Below are positions 14,874 to 20,507 of a stretch of 24,220 nt of DNA, piece after piece. The notes below the pieces were generated by a model, which made no database searches, was not told the DNA's origin, and was given only the letters and a program-made list of their open reading frames with translations. A program made the position numbers and the translations under genes. Source of the stretch: DATGFB01 sp032160545 (GTDB lineage Bacteria; Actinomycetota; Actinomycetes; Mycobacteriales; Jatrophihabitantaceae); contig JAVHVN010000161.1 in assembly GCA_032160545.1 (NCBI GenBank), forward strand, positions 1 to 24,220. The letters run 5' to 3'. The number at the start of each line of letters is the position of its first letter. The first letter of the stretch is position 1.

Positions 14874-15281
14874 ATGTCGCAGCCCCGACCGATGCCCGAG
14901 GCGACTCCTGTTTCCGCTCCGTTCTGGGACGGGCTGCGCGACCACGTCATCCGCCTGCAGTACTCGCCGTCGAGCGGGCACTACGTCTTCTACCCTCGGC
15001 TGCTCGCGCCGGGCACGCTGGCCGACGACCTCGAGTGGCGCGAGATCGACGGCGCCGGGACGCTCTACACGTTCACCGTCGCGGAGCGCGCGACCGCTCC
15101 GTTCTTCGCGGACGAGGTGCCGCAACTGCTCGCGGTAGTCGAATGGGACGTCGGGCCGCGATTCAGCACCGAGCTCGTCGACGTCGACCCGGTCGACATC
15201 AAGGTCGGAATGCGCCTGCGGCCGGTCTTCTGCGACTACCCGGACGCGGGAGTCACGCTGCTCAGATATGCGCCCGCCTAG
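14874..15281 (+). CDS. DUF35 / OB-fold acyl-CoA-associated protein with lost zinc ribbon
   Basis: 135 residues, ATG chosen at 14874 (a TTG at 14865 overlapping the previous stop is less likely). Layout: N-terminal helix A-P-F-W-D-G-L-R-D-H-V, rubredoxin-like region, then an OB-fold (G-A-G-T-L-Y-T-F-T-V, about 61-70). The family's four zinc Cys are missing: the first C-x2-C reads S31-P-S-S34 and the second pair is replaced by L-L-A-P-G-T; the only Cys is residue 120. DUF35 proteins bind to thiolase-fold partners, so it should complex with the upstream Ltp2-like protein. In steroid degraders this domain is fused to a MaoC unit (ChsH2); here it is separate. Its TAG overlaps, on the opposite strand, the stop of an SDR remnant. 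Confidence 0.85.
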   Translation: MSQPRPMPEATPVSAPFWDGLRDHVIRLQYSPSSGHYVFYPRLLAPGTLADDLEWREIDGAGTLYTFTVAERATAPFFADEVPQLLAVVEWDVGPRFSTELVDVDPVDIKVGMRLRPVFCDYPDAGVTLLRYAPA

Positions 15282-15312
15282 CTGGACTGGGCCATCGCTC
15301 CGCCGTCGATCG
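15278..15312. repeat. 35-bp direct repeat, left copy
   Basis: Begins at CTAGCTGGACT and ends at CGTCGATCG. It matches the copy at 16799-16833 in 34 of 35 positions; the single difference is G versus A at the twelfth base. Sequence identity ends abruptly at both borders. The two copies bracket the LuxR gene segment. Confidence 0.92.
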
Positions 15313-15325
15313 AAAATGCTGTGTT
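15278..15325 (-). pseudogene. Remnant of an SDR 3' end
   Basis: On the minus strand these 48 bases read N-T-A-F-S-I-D-G-G-A-M-A-Q-S-S-stop, a normal C-terminus for a short-chain dehydrogenase (S-I-D-G-G motif). No longer SDR frame continues upstream. The stop codon shares CTAG with the DUF35 stop, so two convergent genes once ended on each other here. The intact SDR at 16808 has the same end but with Q changed to a stop. The remnant differs from it just inside the 35-bp repeat (A-F-S versus V-M-T), so it may derive from a second, related SDR. Confidence 0.6.
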
Positions 15326-15441
15326 AGTAGCTCGACCCTTCACCCAATTTCATCCTCGCCGCCTACATGTCCTCGGGCATTACCGGGGAATAGGTCGGCA
15401 CCTTATGATGTATCGGTTGCTGCAGCGTTTAATGTGGCGTT

Positions 15442-16494
15442 GTGGACAGCCACGTCAGGCCGCCGAACGGCTCGACTAGCGACGATGCAAGCGCCGGTGA
15501 GGTTGCTCGCATCGCGGCCGAGGTTCTCGGTGCGATCCCGTTTCCGGCGTTGGTGCTTGAGGTGCCATCGCAGCGGATCGTCGCCACGAGTCCGGCTGCC
15601 AGTCAGCTGGTCAGTCCTGGTGGCGGCATGATCGTCGGGCATTTGTTCGAGGAGTTCATGGCTGACCGTCCTGCGATGGGCAGTGACCTGTTCGCCGGCG
15701 GGCGCCTGAACGGCGTCGAGATATCTCGGACATTGCGCCGGCCACATGGCGAGGACACCAAGATCCGAATGTGGATCCGTTCGTTCAATGCTCATCCGGC
15801 GAGCCAGTTCGTCGTGGTGGTCCTCGCTGCCGATGGCCTCGTCGCGGATGACGAGTTCAACGATGACTGGCGCGAAGCGCCCGCCATCGTCGGTATGGCT
15901 GATGCAAGCCTGCTGATCGAGCGGATCAGCGGTGATGCCGAGGATCTGTTTGGCGTGCCGGTCTCCGAACTGCTCGGCCACTCGCTGCTCTCGCTTGTCG
16001 ATCATGATGCAGTGCCCCGGTGCCTCTCGGCGTTGGGGGAGGCGTCGGCCAGCCAGAACGGTGTCACCTTGCACCTCGACATCCGCGGCGATTCCGCCAA
16101 GCCGCGGCTGCGATGCGAGGTGCTGTTCCTTCCGCTTGAGCCGTCACCGAGTGTGTCCTTCGTGTTCCTGCCGATACCGCATGACGAACTGGTCGGACTC
16201 GAGTCCACGAACCTGTCCGCGATGCTGCTGCGCCTGGGCCGCGGCGCCGAGGTTGCGCAGCTCGCCCGGACGATGTTTCGAGGTGTGTCACATACCGATG
16301 TACCGGGTCTGAACGGTCTTACGACGCGAGAGTTGGAGATCGTTGCTCGGCTCATGAGCGGTCACCGCCCACCGTCGATCGCCGGCGATTTGTTCCTGAG
16401 TCAAAGCACGGTTCGCAATCACCTGGGTTCGGTGTTCGCAAAGCTCGGCGTCAACTCACAACCAGAGCTCTTGAGCCTGCTGCGGTCCCGCTGA
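15442..16494 (+). CDS. LuxR-family transcriptional regulator with PAS-like sensor region
   Basis: 350 residues. The N-terminal part has two PAS-like segments: about 22-130 (I-P-F-P-A-L-V-L-E...I-V-A-T-S-P-A-A-S-Q-L) and about 145-245 (D-A-E-D-L-F-G-V-P-V-S-E-L-L-G-H-S-L-L-S-L-V), the second typical of PAS. The C-terminal 290-350 is a clear LuxR/GerE helix-turn-helix: L-T-T-R-E-L-E-I-V-A-R-L then recognition helix S-Q-S-T-V-R-N-H-L-G-S-V-F-A-K-L-G. No receiver-domain or kinase motifs. GTG at 15442 has no strong Shine-Dalgarno, and base composition looks less GC-rich than neighbouring genes. It stands alone within a segment framed by direct repeats, pointing to later acquisition. It may sense a small ligand and control the flanking catabolic genes, which is inferred. 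Confidence 0.88.
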   Translation: MDSHVRPPNGSTSDDASAGEVARIAAEVLGAIPFPALVLEVPSQRIVATSPAASQLVSPGGGMIVGHLFEEFMADRPAMGSDLFAGGRLNGVEISRTLRRPHGEDTKIRMWIRSFNAHPASQFVVVVLAADGLVADDEFNDDWREAPAIVGMADASLLIERISGDAEDLFGVPVSELLGHSLLSLVDHDAVPRCLSALGEASASQNGVTLHLDIRGDSAKPRLRCEVLFLPLEPSPSVSFVFLPIPHDELVGLESTNLSAMLLRLGRGAEVAQLARTMFRGVSHTDVPGLNGLTTRELEIVARLMSGHRPPSIAGDLFLSQSTVRNHLGSVFAKLGVNSQPELLSLLRSR

Positions 16495-16696
16495 CCCGAC
16501 GGGACAGTCTGTCTACCCGTAATGCAAATGTCAGGTTGCTCTGTCTATACCCGCGCTACCGTATTCATCTCACACTGAATTCACGTCGAGGTGCCGAACA
16601 GGTCGAAACATTGACCGGCAAGATCGTCAGTTCGATGGACCAAGTAGTGGTTCGCCGTCGCTCATACCCCCCGCGTGAGGGACGGCACAGCAGTTC

Positions 16697-16748
16697 CATC
16701 AGGCAATCCCGTTCCCCGCTCCCCCGCCGAGGGACGGGATTTCTGATG
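16697..16748. repeat. Long imperfect palindrome/hairpin in inserted segment
   Basis: CATCAG at 16697 pairs with CTGATG at 16743. After a small internal loop, AATCCCGTTCC (16705) pairs with GGGACGGGATT (16731-16741) with one G-T pair, leaving a loop of about 15 bases. That is 17 paired bases. It lacks a U-run, so it could be a terminator, a REP-like element or the hairpin end of a mobile element. Confidence 0.6.
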
Positions 16749-16769
16749 CCCAACTTCGCCTCAGGGCCG

Positions 16770-16790
16770 CGGCTCGACACGTTCGAGCCG
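16770..16790. terminator. GC-rich hairpin between convergent genes
   Basis: CGGCTCGA and TCGAGCCG form a perfect 8-bp stem around the 5-base loop CACGT. It lies 18 bases from the SDR stop and downstream of the LuxR gene, a suitable place for a bidirectional actinobacterial terminator without a U-tract. Confidence 0.55.
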
Positions 16791-16798
16791 TGGGATAT

Positions 16799-16833
16799 CT
16801 AGCTGGACTAGGCCATCGCTCCGCCGTCGATCG
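16799..16833. repeat. 35-bp direct repeat, right copy
   Basis: Second copy of the 15278-15312 repeat, 34/35 identical. It forms the end of the SDR gene. Its single mismatch turns the SDR's Gln codon CAG into TAG, so the SDR now stops three codons before the ancestral stop, which is still present at 16799-16801. Confidence 0.92.
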
Positions 16834-17563
16834 TCATGACGCTCCCGGTGACGAATCGCGCCTCGGGGGAGACCAGGTAGGCGATCATCGCGGCGATCTC
16901 GCCCGGCTGGGCCACCGGCGGATCCAGCAGCGCTGGTCCGCGCGCCATCAGCACCGGATCGGCGTCGGCAACCGGCGCGAGTGCAGCAGCCAGTGGTGTC
17001 GCGATGCTCCCCGGGCACACGCAGTTCACCCGTACGCCCTGGCGGCCGAACTCGACCGCAAGGGTGCGCGACAGCGCCACGATGCCGCCCTTGGACGCCG
17101 AGTAGGCGGCCATGTACCGCCAACCGCGCAACGCGGCCACGGACGCGACGTTCACCATGCAGCCCTTCGAACGCACCAGCTCGGGCACGGCTGCCCTGGC
17201 GACGAGGAAGGTCCCGGTCAGGTTGATGTCGAGGATGCGCTGCCACTGCTCCAGCGACGTGTCGAGGAAACGGCTCGAAAGGCCGATGCCGGCAACGTTG
17301 ACGACCGCGTCGATGCGCCCGTAGGCGGACACCGCTCGAGCGATCGCAGAATTCACCGACTCCTCGGCGCTGACGTCGCACTCGACGGCGATCGCGCGGC
17401 CCCCACTGTCGGTGATCGCTTGCGCGGTCGCCGCCGCGGTGTCGCCGCGCACGTCGAGGCAGACGACCGTCATCGCGTCCGCCGCGAGCCGCGTCGCCGT
17501 CGCCGATCCCAACCCGGAACCGGCGCCGGTCACGACCGCAACGGGCGCAGAACTCGATGACAT
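16808..17563 (-). CDS. Short-chain dehydrogenase/reductase (SDR), NAD-type
   Basis: 251 residues, classical SDR. V-T-G-A-G-S-G-L-G (11-19) binds the dinucleotide; Asp37 after the second strand favours NAD(H); N-V-A-G (89-92), S141, Y154 and K158 (Y-S-A-S-K) are the active site; F-V-T-G-S-V-M-T-I-D-G-G is the C-terminus. It would interconvert a hydroxyl and a ketone, for example a ring or chain alcohol of the pathway substrate. ATG at 17563 follows GGAGG. The final two or three ancestral residues (Q-S-S) are lost through a CAG-to-TAG change, which should not affect activity. It lies 50 bases after the GntR regulator stop and may be co-transcribed with it and the aldolase-like gene. Confidence 0.9.
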   Translation of the reverse strand: MSSSSAPVAVVTGAGSGLGSATATRLAADAMTVVCLDVRGDTAAATAQAITDSGGRAIAVECDVSAEESVNSAIARAVSAYGRIDAVVNVAGIGLSSRFLDTSLEQWQRILDINLTGTFLVARAAVPELVRSKGCMVNVASVAALRGWRYMAAYSASKGGIVALSRTLAVEFGRQGVRVNCVCPGSIATPLAAALAPVADADPVLMARGPALLDPPVAQPGEIAAMIAYLVSPEARFVTGSVMTIDGGAMA

Positions 17564-17613
17564 GCAGATCCTCCGTGCTCGTCCCCGCGAACGCAGCGCG
17601 GGCCGTGGGTTGG

Positions 17614-18432
17614 TCAGCTACCGTCGCGCACCGGCCGCAGTCGCGGAGCACGCCCGTGGCTGCGGATGACGGTTGCGTCTACGTGGCGCGAGCCGTCGGT
17701 CGGAGTGCGGTAGAACTGCTGCGGATCGAAGTGCGCCTCGGCGAGCTCGGACGCGGCCACGACTTCACCCGCCTCGATGAGGTCGGTGATCTCCTCGTGC
17801 ACGCTCAATCCCTGACGCCGGTAGTCGGGATCGGGGAATACTCCCTCGGATGCGGTCAGCTCGGCCCAGGCCAGGACGTGACCGAGCCACAGCGACTCCA
17901 GCGAACCGACGAGCAGACCCATGGTCTGGCTGCCGCAGTGCCTGACCAGGTTGGTGTGGAAGTCGGCCGTCGCGGCGACGTAGGCGAGTTCGGCATCGAG
18001 TGATTCCTCGGCGCGACGGTTGCACTCGCGCAGCGCCGGCACCACTGTGTCGTCGCGGTCCGGGCGGCCGGCACACAGCGCCGCGCACGTCCCCTCCAGA
18101 TGCTTCAGCGCCCCACCGACGTCGTCGAGCGACACCTTCAGACGCTGCAGGACGAGCGCCATGGTGTACGCGGCGTGGCGTGCATCCGGATAGTGGACCT
18201 GCGCGCCACCGACATTCCCGCGGCGCACGGTGATCAGCCCCTCGGTCTCGAGGATGCGCTGCGCCTCTCGCAGCGAAGGCTTGCTGACATCGAACTCGGC
18301 GAGCAGAGTCTCCTGGTTCGGCAACAGCTGTCCGTCGGCGAGCTTGCCGTCGAGGATGCGCCGGCGCAGCTCATCGGCCACGAGCTCGGCCAACCGCGGC
18401 TGATGAAGCTGATTGCCGAATGTGTCGCTCAT
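17614..18432 (-). CDS. GntR-family regulator, FadR/FCD subfamily
   Basis: 272 residues. The N-terminal winged helix-turn-helix spans about 12-75: L-A-E-L-V-A-D-E-L-R-R-R-I-L-D-G-K-L, then L-L-P-N-Q-E-T-L-L-A-E-F-D-V-S-K-P-S-L-R-E-A-Q-R-I-L-E and G-L-I-T-V-R-R-G. The C-terminal FCD effector domain contains A-T-A-D-F-H-T-N-L-V and S-V-H-E-E-I-T-D-L-I-E-A-G-E, whose Asp/His residues usually bind a metal that helps hold a carboxylate ligand. It normally acts as a repressor released by a pathway acid; the ligand is unknown. ATG at 18432 overlaps the aldolase-like stop (ATGA), so regulator and enzyme are made together, suggesting feedback control of this small operon. Confidence 0.9.
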   Translation of the reverse strand: MSDTFGNQLHQPRLAELVADELRRRILDGKLADGQLLPNQETLLAEFDVSKPSLREAQRILETEGLITVRRGNVGGAQVHYPDARHAAYTMALVLQRLKVSLDDVGGALKHLEGTCAALCAGRPDRDDTVVPALRECNRRAEESLDAELAYVAATADFHTNLVRHCGSQTMGLLVGSLESLWLGHVLAWAELTASEGVFPDPDYRRQGLSVHEEITDLIEAGEVVAASELAEAHFDPQQFYRTPTDGSRHVDATVIRSHGRAPRLRPVRDGS

Positions 18433-19124
18433 ACGACTGCGTACAGGTCCGCATCGGTCTTCGGCAGGCGTTCGAGGCACGCGTTCCACAACGCGCGAAC
18501 GCCCTCGCGCCGGAAGAACTCGGCACGCCGTTCGACCGCGTCGTCCGCGAGCGTGCGTCCGCCGGCTGCCGTCGCCTCGAGCTGGTAGCGGGCGGCCTGC
18601 TCGATGAGCACCGCGTGCATGGTGGCTTCCTCGAGGCTCGCTCCGACGAGGATCACGCCGTGGTTGCTGATGAGCAGCGCATCGCATTCGGCCAAGGCAG
18701 CCGCAATCAGCTTGCCTTCCACCGGCGGCTGCACGCCGTCCTCGAAGTACAGCGCCTGCCTGCCGACGAAGGGGGCAGCGACGATGTTGTAGGCCTGGAC
18801 CGGTTCCTGCTTGGTCGTGAGCGCAGAGATATAGGTCGAATGCGTGTGGACGATGGCGCCGACGTCCGGGCGTTGCTCGTAGATCGCTGCATGGAATTGC
18901 ACGGCCGGGGACGCTTCCCACGATCCGGAGCGAACGACCATGTCGAAGCCGACCTCGATGATCCGCTCGGGCAGGGTCTCGTCGAAATACTCGAAGGGCG
19001 AGATCCAGAAGGCGTCCTGCCCGGATCGTTCGCTCACATGGCCCGCGACCATGCTCTCGCAACCCTCGTTGGCCAGGATGCGGCGCGCTGCTGCGATTCG
19101 GAACTGCGGCGAGTCGGCGTTCAC
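18429..19124 (-). CDS. Class II aldolase/adducin-family protein
   Basis: 231 residues. The fold is marked by M-V-A-G-H-V-S-E-R (25-33), W-I-S-P-F (40-44), the metal site V-H-T-H-S (His93, His95) and the third ligand S-N-H-G (His155). In fuculose-phosphate aldolase a catalytic Glu precedes the H-x-H motif in S-S-E-W; here that region is A-S-P-A-V, so the Glu is absent. The protein may be an aldolase variant, epimerase, decarboxylase or hydrolase-like member. GTG at 19124 has a strong GGAGGGG just upstream. A much longer frame continues upstream beyond this start but runs opposite to the SnoaL-like gene and has no coding character. First gene of the GntR operon, divergent from 19263. Confidence 0.85.
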   Translation of the reverse strand: MNADSPQFRIAAARRILANEGCESMVAGHVSERSGQDAFWISPFEYFDETLPERIIEVGFDMVVRSGSWEASPAVQFHAAIYEQRPDVGAIVHTHSTYISALTTKQEPVQAYNIVAAPFVGRQALYFEDGVQPPVEGKLIAAALAECDALLISNHGVILVGASLEEATMHAVLIEQAARYQLEATAAGGRTLADDAVERRAEFFRREGVRALWNACLERLPKTDADLYAVV

Positions 19125-19262
19125 AGCACCCCTCCACTCCAAAGGTCTATCTTTATAACAACAAGAAGTATGGCACGTGCGGCGAGATCTGAGTCGCCGC
19201 ACGACCGCGTTCTCGGCGGTCGCCACCACCGTGAGTCGCACTGGATCCGAGGGGGCGCGGCG
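19125..19262. promoter_or_regulatory. Divergent intergenic region, likely promoter for the aldolase/GntR operon
   Basis: Contains the only AT-rich run in the area (about 19145-19170). On the minus strand it reads TTGTTGTTATAAAG, with TATAAA a fair -10 element about 30 bases before the aldolase-like start. No matching -35 was found. A GntR operator is expected here but no confident palindrome was seen. Confidence 0.4.
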
Positions 19263-19808
19263 ATGCCGACCGCGAACGACGACGCCGCGACGCCGTCGGT
19301 GCAGGCGCGGCTGGATCGGCTCGAGCAGCGGGTGCGTGAGCTCGAGGACGAACGCGAGCTGCGCGACCTGCTCACCCGGTACTCGTTCGGCGCCGACGTC
19401 TTCCGTGGCCCGCAATGGGTGCAGCTGTTCACCTCGGACGGCGTGTACGACCTGGGAGCGCAGAACGTCCAGGGCGCGTTCACCGGTCGATTCACCGGCG
19501 GCGACGATCTTCTCGGATTGATCACGGGGCCCGGCATGCCTCCCGAGGGGCGGGCACAGCACTACCACGGACCGATGCGATTCGACATCGACGGCGACCA
19601 CGCCAGCGCCGAGTCGTACTCGATCACCTACCGACTCGGCGACGCTGACGCAGCAGAGATCTACTGTCTGGGATTCAACCGCTGGACGTTCCGCCGGGTC
19701 GGCGGACGTTGGCAGATAGCGGAGCGGCATCGCCGCGAGCTCGGCGCCCGTGCCGAGGCAGAAGTGATCAGTCCCATCGCCCGCGACGACGTCGCGGCCT
19801 CGGACTGA
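19263..19808 (+). CDS. SnoaL-like / NTF2-fold protein with N-terminal coiled coil
   Basis: 181 residues. Residues about 13-38 form a charged helix (V-Q-A-R-L-D-R-L-E-Q-R-V-R-E-L-E-D-E) likely to be a short coiled coil, then the SnoaL-like core L-R-D-L-L-T-R-Y-S-F-G-A-D...L-F-T-S-D-G-V-Y-D-L-G, A-Q-H-Y-H-G-P-M-R-F and G-R-W-Q-I-A-E-R-H-R-R. Third such protein in the window. ATG at 19263 follows GAGGGGG. Reaction unknown; proteins of this type accompany ring hydroxylases and hydratases in steroid or aromatic catabolism. The PadR gene lies 86 bases downstream on the same strand. Confidence 0.8.
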   Translation: MPTANDDAATPSVQARLDRLEQRVRELEDERELRDLLTRYSFGADVFRGPQWVQLFTSDGVYDLGAQNVQGAFTGRFTGGDDLLGLITGPGMPPEGRAQHYHGPMRFDIDGDHASAESYSITYRLGDADAAEIYCLGFNRWTFRRVGGRWQIAERHRRELGARAEAEVISPIARDDVAASD

Positions 19809-19845
19809 GGGCCGGCGCGGCGTCCCGTCCGTACGATCGGGTCCG

Positions 19846-19882
19846 CTCGCATGAAACTCGCACCCACTCGCATAAACCCGCA
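19846..19882 (+). repeat. Four helically phased CTCGCA-type repeats upstream of padR
   Basis: CTCGCA occurs at 19846, 19857 and 19867, and CCCGCA at 19877. Spacings are 11, 10 and 10 bases, close to one helical turn, so all repeats face the same side of the DNA. The array ends 12 bases before the PadR start. A protein-binding array, perhaps for PadR itself, is inferred. Confidence 0.6.
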
Positions 19883-19894
19883 CGAAAGGACGTC

Positions 19895-20491
19895 ATGCCG
19901 ACCGCTGAGGACGCCGACCTGCCGCTGACCGCGTGGACGGTGCTCGGAGTGCTCTCCTTCCCCGGCGAACGCTCCGGATACGAGATCAAGTCGTGGGCCG
20001 ATCGCAGCCTGCGCTTCTTCTACTGGAGTCCCGCACTGAGCCAGGTCTACCGGGAGCTGCGAAGGCTCGAGGAGCTCGGCCTCGTCACGTCCTCGCTCGC
20101 GCCGCAGGACGAGCTGCGCAACAAGCGCATGTATCGCATCACCGATGCCGGCCGGGCCGCGCTGACCAGGTGGGCCGGCCGCACCCCCGACTCGCCGCCC
20201 GTCATGAAGCACGGCGTCATGCTGCGCGTGTGGCTCGGCCACCTGCTCGGCCCCGACCAGTTACGTGCCGTCCTGACCGACCACATCGAGTGGGCCGTCG
20301 GAATGGCGCGTGACGCAGCCGAGCTCGAGGCGTCCGCTCACCAACAACAGCTGTGGCCGTATCCCGAACTGGCGCTGCGCTGGAGTTGGCGGTTCTACGA
20401 GTCGGAGGCCGAGCTGGCCCGCCAGTTGCTGTCGGATGTCGACGAACTCGAGGCCGCCCGGGGCGATTCACCGGGCGGCCTCGAGAGTTGA
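19895..20491 (+). CDS. PadR-family transcriptional regulator
   Basis: 198 residues. N-terminal PadR winged helix at about 10-90: L-T-A-W-T-V-L-G-V-L-S-F-P-G-E-R-S-G-Y-E-I-K, then L-S-Q-V-Y-R-E-L-R-R-L-E-E-L-G-L-V and R-M-Y-R-I-T-D-A-G-R-A-A-L. The C-terminal half is helical (dimerisation and ligand-type domain, rich in Trp and Glu). PadR proteins repress genes for aromatic or hydrophobic compounds and release DNA on binding them. GAAAGGA precedes ATG 19895. The last codons form a perfect hairpin (20447-20485). A role in controlling the neighbouring luciferase-like gene or the SnoaL-like gene is suggested by position only. Confidence 0.9.
   Translation: MPTAEDADLPLTAWTVLGVLSFPGERSGYEIKSWADRSLRFFYWSPALSQVYRELRRLEELGLVTSSLAPQDELRNKRMYRITDAGRAALTRWAGRTPDSPPVMKHGVMLRVWLGHLLGPDQLRAVLTDHIEWAVGMARDAAELEASAHQQQLWPYPELALRWSWRFYESEAELARQLLSDVDELEAARGDSPGGLES
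20447..20485. terminator. Perfect 15-bp hairpin at the end of padR, likely bidirectional terminator
   Basis: The arm at 20447-20461 (CTCGAGGCCGCCCGG) is the exact reverse complement of 20471-20485, with a 9-base loop. It lies inside the last codons of padR, 6 bases before the end of its stop codon and 23 bases past the stop of the convergent luciferase-like gene. No U-run follows. Confidence 0.75.
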
Positions 20492-20507
20492 CCGGCTGGG
20501 CGGTCCG

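Larger units (their letters stand above)
16495..16807. other. 313-base gene-free stretch between LuxR gene and SDR
   Basis: I see no convincing gene. Short open frames on both strands lack ribosome binding sites, start poorly and match no known motif. The stretch holds two hairpins (16697-16748 and 16770-16790) and begins the right 35-bp repeat at 16799. Its first half (about 16500-16610) is conspicuously AT-rich for this genome. Confidence 0.7.

Noticed and set aside
16660..16745. Repeated GAGGGACGG near 16674 and 16729, considered as a CRISPR-like or tandem array.
   Set aside because: Only two short copies, no regular spacing and no further units.
16536..16802. Possible small gene of 88 codons between the LuxR gene and the SDR, and an opposing 71-codon frame at 16565-16780.
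   Set aside because: No convincing start or ribosome binding site, and both cross the large palindrome; no recognisable family.
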